Of a stretch of 64,000 bases of DNA, positions 32,753 to 40,425 are shown piece by piece (positions within the stretch are counted from its first letter, which is position 1; each line of letters opens with the position of its first letter). The notes below the pieces were generated by a model. It worked only from the letters and a program-made list of their open reading frames with translations. It was not told where the DNA came from and ran no database searches. Origin of the DNA: an uncultured Collinsella sp. (GTDB lineage Bacteria > Actinomycetota > Coriobacteriia > Coriobacteriales > Coriobacteriaceae); NCBI GenBank assembly GCA_900541715.1, contig UQLI01000001.1, positions 62,001 through 126,000 of the forward strand, in the 5' to 3' direction. The translations under genes and the position numbers were made by a program.

Positions 32753-33931
32753 ATGAACGTACTTGTTGTTAACGCCGGCAGCTCAAGCCTTAAATATCAG
32801 CTTTTGGATACCGATACCCGCAAGGTTTTCGCCAAGGGCAACTGCGAACGCATCGGTTCGGACATGGGCATCTTTGGCCACTCCGAGAACGGTGGCGCCA
32901 AGCAGACCGAGGAGGTCCCTTTCCCCGATCATCGCTCTGCTATCGCTCGCGTGCTCGAGGAGCTCGAGAAGACCGACTTTACGATTGATGGCATTGGGCA
33001 TCGCATCGTTCAGGGCGGCTGGCACTTCGATGATTCCGCGGTCGTCGACGATGAGGTCATGGCTAAGATCCTTGAGGTGGCCCCGCTCGCTCCGTTGCAC
33101 AATTACGGCGAGGCCGCGGCAATCGAATATTGCCGCGAGAAGTATCCGGAGCTGCCCAACGTGGCCGTCTTCGACACCTCGTTCCACATGACCATGCCCG
33201 AGGTCGCCTACACCTACGCGCTGCCCAAGGACGTGTGCGACAAGTACCACGTGCGCAAGTACGGCGCACACGGTACGAGCCACCGCTACGAGTGGATGAT
33301 GGCCAAGGAGATCCTGGGCTCGCGCTGCCACCGCCTGCTTTCGTGCCATCTGGGCAACGGTGCTTCGCTTGCCGCCATTGAGGACGGCGTGTGCCGCGAT
33401 ACCACGATGGGCCTCACGCCGCTCGATGGCCTGATGATGGGCACCCGTTGTGGTTCCATTGACCCGGCCACCGTGTGTTACCTGCAGCGCGAGGGCGGCT
33501 ACAGCTACCAGGAAGTCGACGACATGATGAACAAGCAGTCCGGCCTGCTTGCCATTTCGGGCATCTCCAACGACGCCCGCGACATCCGCACGCGCGCCTC
33601 CGAGGGCGACGAGCGCTGCCTGCTCGCCTTCGATATGTTTGCCTACAAGGCTATGCAGCAGGCCGGCTCCATGATCGCCTCCATGGCGGGCGTGGACACC
33701 ATCACCTTTACCGCCGGCATCGGCGAGAACGACTGGTCGATCCGCAAGGCCTTCTGCGACTGCTTTGAGTGGCTGGGCGTACGCATCGACAACAACAAGA
33801 ACCGCGAGGCTGTGGGCAACGGCCCGCAGGTTATCAGTGCCGCCGGTTCCGCCGTCACGGTCATGGTCATCCCCACCGACGAGGAATACATGATCGCCCA
33901 CGACGTCGAGCGTCTGACCAAGAACAACTAA
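32753..33931 (+). CDS. ackA: Acetate kinase, canonical copy
   Basis: 392 residues, clearly homologous along its length to the gene just upstream, so this is a tandem duplication. It keeps the standard catalytic residues (HGTSH with His177, HLGNGAS with Asn202). Other motifs: VNAGSSSLKYQ, GHRIVQGG, DTSFHMTMP, FTAGIGEND. The intergenic gap has its own leader (AAAGGAGTCTC ribosome site), so the two copies can be regulated separately. With pta, which faces it, this completes acetyl-CoA to acetate with ATP yield. Confidence 0.93.
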   Translation: MNVLVVNAGSSSLKYQLLDTDTRKVFAKGNCERIGSDMGIFGHSENGGAKQTEEVPFPDHRSAIARVLEELEKTDFTIDGIGHRIVQGGWHFDDSAVVDDEVMAKILEVAPLAPLHNYGEAAAIEYCREKYPELPNVAVFDTSFHMTMPEVAYTYALPKDVCDKYHVRKYGAHGTSHRYEWMMAKEILGSRCHRLLSCHLGNGASLAAIEDGVCRDTTMGLTPLDGLMMGTRCGSIDPATVCYLQREGGYSYQEVDDMMNKQSGLLAISGISNDARDIRTRASEGDERCLLAFDMFAYKAMQQAGSMIASMAGVDTITFTAGIGENDWSIRKAFCDCFEWLGVRIDNNKNREAVGNGPQVISAAGSAVTVMVIPTDEEYMIAHDVERLTKNN

Positions 33932-33953
33932 CGCGCGCATTTGCAAGTAAACA

Positions 33954-33990
33954 AAAGGCCTCCAAAGCAACAGCTCCGGAGGCCTTTTTG
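33954..33990 (+). terminator. Terminator after the second acetate kinase gene
   Basis: AAAGGCCTCC pairs with GGAGGCCTTT, followed by TT. Confidence 0.85.
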
Positions 33991-34137
33991 CTAGCAGGCG
34001 GAAATACCAGTCCCAAAGTGACCATCGCCAGTAACGCCTGCACTCTCAGCAACGGCACCCGGCCATCCAGATCTTCAGCCTCAGCTCGTAGCCAAGCCGC
34101 CGTCCACTCCAGATGCCCTAATTGCTACGTAGCGGTA

Positions 34138-34268
34138 GAAGGCCGTACGGGCTAACCCCTGAAAACAATCCGCAGACCAGAAACGCCCCCGTTCGTAGCT
34201 CCGAAGGAGCAGAACGGGGGCGTTTCATTGGTCGAGGACGTTTTCAGGGGTTAGCCCGTACGGCCTTC
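34138..34268 (-). repeat. Giant nested hairpin downstream of pta
   Basis: A perfect 29-bp outer stem (34138-34166 with 34240-34268, ends GAAGGCC/GGCCTTC) encloses a second perfect 14-bp stem (AAACGCCCCCGTTC with GAACGGGGGCGTTT) and a GCTCC/GGAGC tip. It lies 15 bases after the pta stop. The architecture resembles the family 1 and 2 elements but the sequence differs. 33991-34137 holds no gene. Confidence 0.8.
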
Positions 34269-34283
34269 GGGCGAGTGCGTACG

Positions 34284-35264
34284 CTACTCAGCCATCTGAG
34301 CCTGGACGGCGGTGATGGCCACGACACCCACGATGTCGTCGGCAGAGCAGCCGCGCGAAAGGTCGTTGACCGGCTTGGCGATGCCCTGCAGGATGGGGCC
34401 GTAGGCGTCAGCACCGGCGAAGCGCTGGACCAGCTTGTAGCCGATGTTGCCGGCCTCGAGGTCGGGGAACACGAGCACGTTGGCCTTACCGGCAACGGAG
34501 GAGCCGGGAGCCTTGAGCTGGGCGACGGTGGGGACGATGGCGGCGTCGAGCTGCAGGTCGCCGTCGATGGCGAGCTCGGGAGCCTTCTCCTTGCAGAACT
34601 TCACGGCCTCCTGGACCTTCTTGGCGACCTCGCCGCCGGCGGAGCCCATGGTGGAGTAGGAGAGCATGGCCACGTGCGGCTCAACGTTGCCCATGAAGGT
34701 GGACCAAGAGTGAGCGGAGGCGATGGCGATCTCGGAGAGCTCGTCGGAGGACGGGTTGATGTTGAGGCCGCAGTCGGCGAAGATCAGCGTGCCGTCGGTG
34801 CCGAACTGCGGGGTGTCGGTGCACATCACGAAGAAGGCCGAGACCAGCTTGGTGCCCGGGGCGGTCTTGAGGATCTGAAGCGCGGGGCGCAGGGTGTCGG
34901 CGGTGGAGTGGCAGGCGCCGGAGACCAGGCCGTCGGCATCGCCCATCTTGACCATCATGGTGCCAAAGTAGGTGGCGTCCATCACCTGGGCGCGAGCCTG
35001 CTCGATGGTGACGCCCTTCTTGGCGCGGAGCTCGGCAAACTTCTGCGCGTACTCCTCGTGCTTTTCGGCATTGCGCGGGTCGATGACGGTGGCGCCGGGA
35101 ACGTTGATCTCGTCGGGGTTGCCCAGGATGACGATCTTTGCCAGGCCCTCCTCGATGATCTTGGTGGCCGCGACGATGGTGCGCGGATCTTCGCCCTCGG
35201 GCAGGACGATCGTCTTAAGGTCGGCCTTGGCGGCAGACTTCATACGGTTAAGGAAATCGCTCAT
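34284..35264 (-). CDS. pta: Phosphate acetyltransferase
   Basis: 326 residues, the short Pta form without the N-terminal P-loop domain. It interconverts acetyl-CoA and acetyl phosphate. Motifs: TIVLPEGEDPRT near the start, MMVKMGDADGLVSGACHSTADT, SYSTMGSAGG and, toward the end, VFPDLEAGNIGYKLVQR. Start follows AAGGAGTAAC. Converges on the two acetate kinase genes with a giant hairpin between. Confidence 0.94.
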   Translation of the reverse strand: MSDFLNRMKSAAKADLKTIVLPEGEDPRTIVAATKIIEEGLAKIVILGNPDEINVPGATVIDPRNAEKHEEYAQKFAELRAKKGVTIEQARAQVMDATYFGTMMVKMGDADGLVSGACHSTADTLRPALQILKTAPGTKLVSAFFVMCTDTPQFGTDGTLIFADCGLNINPSSDELSEIAIASAHSWSTFMGNVEPHVAMLSYSTMGSAGGEVAKKVQEAVKFCKEKAPELAIDGDLQLDAAIVPTVAQLKAPGSSVAGKANVLVFPDLEAGNIGYKLVQRFAGADAYGPILQGIAKPVNDLSRGCSADDIVGVVAITAVQAQMAE

Positions 35265-35411
35265 GTTACTCCTTACAAGCGTTTCGCTAAGCTCCAGGCG
35301 CCCGGCTGTTCACGAATAAACCCGCTGCTAGCGGGTTTACCTTACGTTAATGTTCGCCGCGGTGCTTGAGCTTTCCTTGTGTGGCAAGCTCATTATAGGA
35401 CGCATTAGCGC

Positions 35412-35417
35412 TATAAT
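35412..35417 (+). promoter_or_regulatory. -10 element of the glf operon
   Basis: Perfect TATAAT in GCGCTATAATCGC, 78 bases before glf; the -35 is not clear. Confidence 0.5.
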
Positions 35418-35495
35418 CGCTCTGATAAATGTGTCTCGAAGAATGTTCGAGAAAAGCCCAGCTAACGAGCCCGTGGCTTTTGACAAGGAGTATCG

Positions 35496-36698
35496 ATGCA
35501 GATTACCTCAGGCCTGCCTGAAGGCTTTAACGCCGGCGCGTACGACATGATTGTCGTCGGTGCTGGATATGCCGGTGCCGTTTGTGCCCGCCGTCTCGCC
35601 GAGACCATCGGCTATCGTGTTGCCGTTTTGGAGCGCCGTAGCCACATTGCGGGCAATGCCTATGACTGCACTGACGAGGCCGGAATCCTGATCCACGAGT
35701 ACGGTCCGCATATCTATCACACCTTTAACGAGCGCGTGCACAATTTCCTGTCGCGCTTTACCAAGTGGACGGATTATCAGCACAAGGTGCTCGCCAACAT
35801 CAACGGTACCCTTATGCCCGTGCCCTTCAACCATGCGAGTCTCAAGCTCGCCTTTGGTGACGAGCGCGGCGAGGAGCTGTATCAGAAGCTCGTGGAGACC
35901 TTTGGCAAGGATGTCAAGGTGCCCATTATGGAGCTGCGTAAGAAGAACGACCCCGACTTGGCCGAGGTCGCCGATTACGTCTACGAGAACGTCTTTTTGC
36001 ATTACACCATGAAGCAGTGGGGCCAGACGCCCGATCAGATCGATCCCTCGATCACCGGCCGCGTTCCCGTCTTTGTGGGCGATGATGACCGCTACTTCCC
36101 GCAAGCCCCCTTCCAGGGCATGCCGCAGGAGGGCTACACGGCGCTCTTTGAGCACATGCTCGACCACGACCTGATCGACGTGTTCTGCGACGCGGACGCC
36201 CGCGATCTCTTTGAGATCGACGAGACCACCGTCAAGATCGACGGCAAGGTCTATGGTGGCGAGATTGTCTATACCGGTCCACTCGACGAGCTGTTCAACC
36301 TCGACTTGGGTGCGTTGCCGTACCGCACGCTCGATATGAAGTTCGAGACGCTCGATATGGACCAGTTCCAGCCCGTGGGCACCGTCAACTACACCACGAG
36401 CGAGGACTACACGCGTATCACCGAGTTCAAGAACATGACCGGTCAGGTCCTGCCCGGCAAGACCACCATCATGAAGGAGTACTCCAAGGCCTATACGCCC
36501 GGCTCGGGCGAGACACCGTACTACGCCATTCTTGAGCCCGAGAACCGTGAGCTCTATGAGCGCTATCTTGAGCGCGTCCAGAACCTGACGAACTTCCACC
36601 CGGTGGGTCGTCTGGCCGAGTATCGTTACTACGATATGGACGCTGTGACCAATTCCGCCCTCGATCTTTCGGATGAGATTATCGCCTGCCATGCATAA
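35496..36698 (+). CDS. glf: UDP-galactopyranose mutase
   Basis: 400 residues. Flavoenzyme converting UDP-Galp to UDP-Galf. FAD-binding start MIVVGAGYAGAVCARRLAE, then IAGNAYD, EYGPHIYHTFN with the active-site His, and FQGMPQEGYTALFEHML. The C-terminal NLTNFHPVGRLAEYRYYDMD includes the conserved Arg. AAGGAG precedes the start. The next gene, a glycosyltransferase, overlaps its stop by 8 bases. The product would feed galactofuranose into a cell-surface glycan. Confidence 0.93.
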   Translation: MQITSGLPEGFNAGAYDMIVVGAGYAGAVCARRLAETIGYRVAVLERRSHIAGNAYDCTDEAGILIHEYGPHIYHTFNERVHNFLSRFTKWTDYQHKVLANINGTLMPVPFNHASLKLAFGDERGEELYQKLVETFGKDVKVPIMELRKKNDPDLAEVADYVYENVFLHYTMKQWGQTPDQIDPSITGRVPVFVGDDDRYFPQAPFQGMPQEGYTALFEHMLDHDLIDVFCDADARDLFEIDETTVKIDGKVYGGEIVYTGPLDELFNLDLGALPYRTLDMKFETLDMDQFQPVGTVNYTTSEDYTRITEFKNMTGQVLPGKTTIMKEYSKAYTPGSGETPYYAILEPENRELYERYLERVQNLTNFHPVGRLAEYRYYDMDAVTNSALDLSDEIIACHA

Positions 36699-37722
36699 AG
36701 TCATAACATTCGGTATTCCCTCGTATAACGCCGCCAAGGACATGGACCATTGCATCACCTCCATCTTGGAGGGGAGCAATTACGCCACCGATATCGAGAT
36801 TATCGTGGTGGACGACGGCTCCAAGGACGAGACGGCCGATAAGGCCGATGAGTGGGAGGCGCGTTATCCCGGTATCATTCGCGCGGTACACCAGGAGAAC
36901 GGCGGCCACGGTATTGCCGTCCTTTCGGGTCTGCGCGAGGCACAGGGCACCTACTACAAGGTTGTCGACTCGGACGACTGGCTTGACGGCGCTGCCCTTT
37001 CGACCATGCTGTCGATTCTGCGTGGCTTTGAGGAGCGCGACCAGCGCGTTGACCTGTTTATCTCGAACTACGTGTACGAGAAGGTTTACGAGGGCACGCA
37101 TACCGCTATTGGCTACAAATTTGCCCTGCCGCGCAAAAAGATCTTTTCCTGGGATCAGATCGGTCATTTTCGCCTGGACCAGAACCTACTCATGCACAGT
37201 CTGTGCTATCGCACGGATGTGCTGCGCGAGTCTAACCTTCCCATGCCGCCGCACACGTTCTATGTGGACAACATCTACGCCTACGTGCCGCTGCCGCGTT
37301 GCAAGACCATGTACTACGCCGACATCGACCTCTACCGCTACTTTATCGGTCGCGAAGGCCAGAGCATCAACGAGGCAACGATGGTCAAGCGTCTGGACCA
37401 GCAGTTCCGTGTTACACGTATCATGATGGAGTCGTACCACCTGTACAGCGATGTTGAGTCGTCGCGCCTGCGTTCGTACATGATGGGCTACTTCACCATG
37501 ATGATGGCGATCTGCTCGGTGCTCACCAAGCTTTCCGAGGAAGATTGCGCCGACGAGCGCCTAAAGACGCTGTGGAATGATTTGAAGGCCTACGACGAGC
37601 GCATGTATCGTCGTGCCCGCTACGGCGTGGTCGGGTTCTTCACCAATCTGCGCGGACGGGCGGGAGACAAAACCACACTCGGCCTATACCGTCTTGCCTC
37701 AAAGATCTTCAAATTCAACTAG
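36691..37722 (+). CDS. Family 2 glycosyltransferase
   Basis: 343 residues. GT-A fold: TFGIPSYNAAKDM at the start, IEIIVVDDGSKDET (nucleotide-sugar Asp pair), and VDSDDW as the DxD metal motif, followed by a variable C-terminal half. The start ATGCATAA overlaps the glf stop, indicating coupling. With glf it probably transfers a galactofuranose or related sugar onto a surface polymer; the acceptor is unknown. Its C-terminal motif SKIFKFN reappears in a broken remnant 150 bases downstream on the other strand. Confidence 0.87.
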   Translation: MHKVITFGIPSYNAAKDMDHCITSILEGSNYATDIEIIVVDDGSKDETADKADEWEARYPGIIRAVHQENGGHGIAVLSGLREAQGTYYKVVDSDDWLDGAALSTMLSILRGFEERDQRVDLFISNYVYEKVYEGTHTAIGYKFALPRKKIFSWDQIGHFRLDQNLLMHSLCYRTDVLRESNLPMPPHTFYVDNIYAYVPLPRCKTMYYADIDLYRYFIGREGQSINEATMVKRLDQQFRVTRIMMESYHLYSDVESSRLRSYMMGYFTMMMAICSVLTKLSEEDCADERLKTLWNDLKAYDERMYRRARYGVVGFFTNLRGRAGDKTTLGLYRLASKIFKFN

Positions 37723-37753
37723 CTGCTGAGTAATCGCTGCTGATAGGTTGACT

Positions 37754-37865
37754 GGGCCCCTTGGCCCTTAGTTTGCTACTGCGAACAGTCCTGCTCGCAC
37801 GGAAAGCACATTAAGTGCTTTCCGGCTCGTGCGGAACTTGTATCAAACTAAAGGCCAAGGGGCCT
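37754..37865 (+). repeat. Large stem-loop repeat, family 2, copy 1 (3' of the glycosyltransferase)
   Basis: Outer stem GGCCCCTTGGCC-C-TTAGTTTG with CAAACTAA-A-GGCCAAGGGGCC. The conserved core is CAGTCCTGCTCGCACG and GGCTCGTGCGGAACT, and the tip is GGAAAGCAC-ATTAA-GTGCTTTCC. Copy 2 at 37959 has the same core and loop with different, still-paired outer and tip stems. Confidence 0.8.
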
Positions 37866-37868
37866 CTG

Positions 37869-37950
37869 CTATAAGAATCGATTGTCAGGCTGCCTGAATT
37901 TGAAGATCTTAGACGCGCGGTACACAGGGGCCTGGGCTGAAGGGGATCTT
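37869..37950 (-). pseudogene. Remnant of a glycosyltransferase C-terminus
   Basis: The minus strand encodes PVYRASKIFKFRQPDNRFL then a stop, which resembles the LYRLASKIFKFN end of the glycosyltransferase at 36691-37722. Upstream the similarity stops at the family 2 repeat (37959-38083). It is probably a leftover of a second, truncated copy. The evidence is a short match only. Confidence 0.35.
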
Positions 37951-37958
37951 GTTGAGTA

Positions 37959-38083
37959 GGTTGCCCGGTGGAGCTTGGTTATGTTTGTCGCGAGTTCCGC
38001 ACGAGCCGAAGAGCACTTAATGTGCTCTTCGTGCGAGCCAGGACTGTAGAGCAGCAAACATAACCAAGTCCCACCGGGCAACC
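37959..38083 (-). repeat. Large stem-loop repeat, family 2, copy 2 (3' of the DmpA-type gene)
   Basis: Read on the minus strand: outer stem GGTTGCCCGGTGGGACTTGG with its complement, continuing to ATGTTTG/CAAACAT, then core CAGTCCTGGCTCGCACG and GGCTCGTGCGGAACT, tip GAAGAGCAC-ATTAA-GTGCTCTTC. Starts about 12 bases after the peptidase stop. Confidence 0.8.
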
Positions 38084-38095
38084 GGTCAGGTTAGG

Positions 38096-39097
38096 CTACT
38101 TCGCGGCGCCGGGGATGCCGTGGGAGGTTTTGGCGGTTTTGGCTCCGTTTACGATGGCAGTTTCCAGGGCCCTTACTGCGAGCATGCCCAGCAGGTCTAG
38201 GGGAACGGCGGCGCTTGCCTGGGCGCCCAGTTTGCCGCTGGCGAGGGTGTAGATGGTGTCGCCGTCGTTGGTGGTGTGTGTGGGGCGGATGGCGTGTGCG
38301 TAGGCGTCTGCGGCCATCTGGGAGACCTTGGTGGCTTGTGCCTTAGTGAGTTCCACGTTGGTGACGATGCAGCTGATGGTGGTGTTGGTGCGGTCGAGCG
38401 GCATCTGCATGGATCCGGCGGCGGCAAAGGCTGCGAGTTCCATGTCGACAATCTGGTCGCTATCGGCTGCGGCGCGCATACCGGCGACCCACTCGCCGGT
38501 GAAGGGGTCGACAACGTTGCCGCAGGCGTTGACCGAGACCACGGCGCCCACCTTGATGGGGCCGAGCGCCACGGCGGCAGCGCCAAGGCCGGCCTTCATG
38601 CAGGTAGCGGGGCCCATGAGCTTACCCACGGTAGCGCCCGTGCCGGCGCCCACGTTGCCCTGTTCGAGCCTGGTGGGGGTGTGGTCGAGTGCTTCGCGCA
38701 CCGCGGCGATGCCGGCCTCAATGTCAGGGCGAACGGTGGGGTTACCAAAGGCGAGGTCGAAGATACAGCTGGAGCACACGATAGGCACCTGCGTGGGGCC
38801 GACGGGAAGGCCGATGCCGCGGCTCTCAAGCTCGCGAGCGACGCCGCTTGCAGCCTCGAGGCCAAAGGCCGATCCACCCGAAAGGCAGACAGCGTGGACC
38901 TTGTCGACGGTGTTCTCGGGTCGCAGCAGGTCGGTTTCGCGCGATGCCGGAGCACCGCCGCGAACGTCAATGCCGCCGGTGGCGCCCTCGGGTGCCACGA
39001 TTACGGTGCAACCGGTGCCGGCCTCCTCGTCCGTATAGTTGCCATAGCAAAAGCCATCGACATCGCAGACGTCAATGGCCTCGAGCAGTGTATCCAT
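38096..39097 (-). CDS. P1/S58 family peptidase (DmpA type)
   Basis: 333 residues. DmpA/BapA-like Ntn-hydrolases are autocleaved aminopeptidases or amide hydrolases. Here GCTVIVAPEGATGGIDVRGG near the start, SGGSAFGLEAASGV, NVGAGTGATVGKL and the nucleophile region DRTNTTISCIVTNVEL (autoproteolysis expected before the Thr in NTT) are all present. No signal peptide. Starts at 39097 (ATG) with AGGAGTTAAAC. Possible substrates are beta-amino acid peptides or cyclic amides; not determinable here. Confidence 0.85.
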   Translation of the reverse strand: MDTLLEAIDVCDVDGFCYGNYTDEEAGTGCTVIVAPEGATGGIDVRGGAPASRETDLLRPENTVDKVHAVCLSGGSAFGLEAASGVARELESRGIGLPVGPTQVPIVCSSCIFDLAFGNPTVRPDIEAGIAAVREALDHTPTRLEQGNVGAGTGATVGKLMGPATCMKAGLGAAAVALGPIKVGAVVSVNACGNVVDPFTGEWVAGMRAAADSDQIVDMELAAFAAAGSMQMPLDRTNTTISCIVTNVELTKAQATKVSQMAADAYAHAIRPTHTTNDGDTIYTLASGKLGAQASAAVPLDLLGMLAVRALETAIVNGAKTAKTSHGIPGAAK

Positions 39098-39198
39098 GTT
39101 TAACTCCTATCGGTTTTCCGCCGCGCCTTGTGCCCGGTCGGGATCCGTACGGTACGCCAAAATTGTAGGCGCCGGGGGATACCCAGCGCCAGATGCAA

Positions 39199-39780
39199 TT
39201 ACGAGAGTTTTTGAATCGCGCGCGCGACGCGGGCGATGGGTAGGCCCACCACGTTATAGAAGTCGCCCGAAATATCGTGCACGAGCATGCGTCCTCCTGT
39301 GCCCTGAATGCCGTAGGCGCCGGCCTTGTCCATGGGCTCACCCGAGGCGACGTAGTGCTCGATCTGCTCGTCGGTGAGCTCGTAGAACGTTACGTCGGTC
39401 ACATCGACAAAGGACAGGCTCTCGGCGGCATGCGGGGCAGCCGTATCGCCTGCTTTAACGATGCAGACGCCGGTTGCGACCTGGTGCGTGCGGCCCGAAA
39501 GCTCACGGAGCATGGTGCGCGCCTCGTCCTCGGTTGCCGGCTTGCCCAGAATCTTGCCGTCAAAGGTGACGATGGTGTCGGCCGCGACCGTCAGCTCATT
39601 GGGCTCGGCATGTTCGGCGGCAACGGCGGCGGCTTTGGCGCGTGCTAAGCGTTCAACGAGCGTAAGCGGGGCCTCGCCATCAAACGGCGTTTCGTCGATA
39701 TCGGCAGGAATGATGCGAATGTCATAGCCCGCCTCGCGCATCAACTCGATGCGGCGCGGTGATTGCGAAGCCAAAATCAT
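39199..39780 (-). CDS. maf: Maf family nucleotide pyrophosphatase
   Basis: 193 residues. ILASQSPRRIELMREAG is the Maf signature, then AADTIVTFDGKILGKP with the conserved Asp, and GGRMLVHDISGDFYNVVGLP near the end. Maf enzymes hydrolyse dTTP, UTP or modified NTPs to monophosphates, as housecleaning or as a septum inhibitor. Overlaps the stop of the DJ-1 gene by 4 bases. Confidence 0.92.
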   Translation of the reverse strand: MILASQSPRRIELMREAGYDIRIIPADIDETPFDGEAPLTLVERLARAKAAAVAAEHAEPNELTVAADTIVTFDGKILGKPATEDEARTMLRELSGRTHQVATGVCIVKAGDTAAPHAAESLSFVDVTDVTFYELTDEQIEHYVASGEPMDKAGAYGIQGTGGRMLVHDISGDFYNVVGLPIARVARAIQKLS

Positions 39781-40319
39781 AGCTGAATGCCCTCGGCGAC
39801 CTTATCGACGGCCTTGTCGCCGGCGAGCGTGCGCAGCAGCTCAAGCGCAAAGGGGAGCGACTGGGCCATGCCGCTGGCGGTGATGATGTTGCCGTCTTGC
39901 GTGACCTTCTCGCCGGTATAGGCGCCTTCGGGGAAGCTTTTCTCAAAGCCAGGGAAGCACGTGGCGTGGCGCCCCTCGAGCAGGTCGAGCTCGCCCAGGA
40001 TAAACGGGGCGGCGCAGATGGCGGCGACGTGCTTGGTTGCGGCGAACTCGCGGACCACGTCGCAGACGCGCTGATCGGCGCGCAGGTTGGTAGCACCGGG
40101 TAGGCCGCCGGGTAGCACGACGCAGTCGTACTCGTCAAAGTCGATCTCATCAAAGAGCGCATCGCAGGTCACGGGGATCTGCAGCGAGCTTACGACCTCA
40201 CGCGTGGGCATGATCGAGACGAGCGTGGCGCGCACGCCGCCGCGACGCATGACATCGACCATGGTCAAGCATTCAATAGTTTCAAAGCCATCGGCGGCGA
40301 GAACGGCAACGCTGGGCAT
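39777..40319 (-). CDS. DJ-1/PfpI family protein
   Basis: 180 residues from the ATG at 40319 (AAAGGAACCCCC upstream); a longer frame upstream is not coding-like. DJ-1 motifs: VAVLAADGFETIE with the conserved Glu, CVVLPGGLPGATNLRAD, and the nucleophile elbow AAICAAPF with the reactive Cys. YajL-type members are linked to oxidative-stress protection. Followed directly by maf (4-base overlap). Confidence 0.87.
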   Translation of the reverse strand: MPSVAVLAADGFETIECLTMVDVMRRGGVRATLVSIMPTREVVSSLQIPVTCDALFDEIDFDEYDCVVLPGGLPGATNLRADQRVCDVVREFAATKHVAAICAAPFILGELDLLEGRHATCFPGFEKSFPEGAYTGEKVTQDGNIITASGMAQSLPFALELLRTLAGDKAVDKVAEGIQL

Positions 40320-40425
40320 GGGGGTTCCTTTCATAGGCGGCATACAATTAGCCGTCTTATACCCCGAAGACCTCCGCTTGCCACGCTCGATTTCCCAATG
40401 ATTTTTCTGAGCAATGATCATGTGT

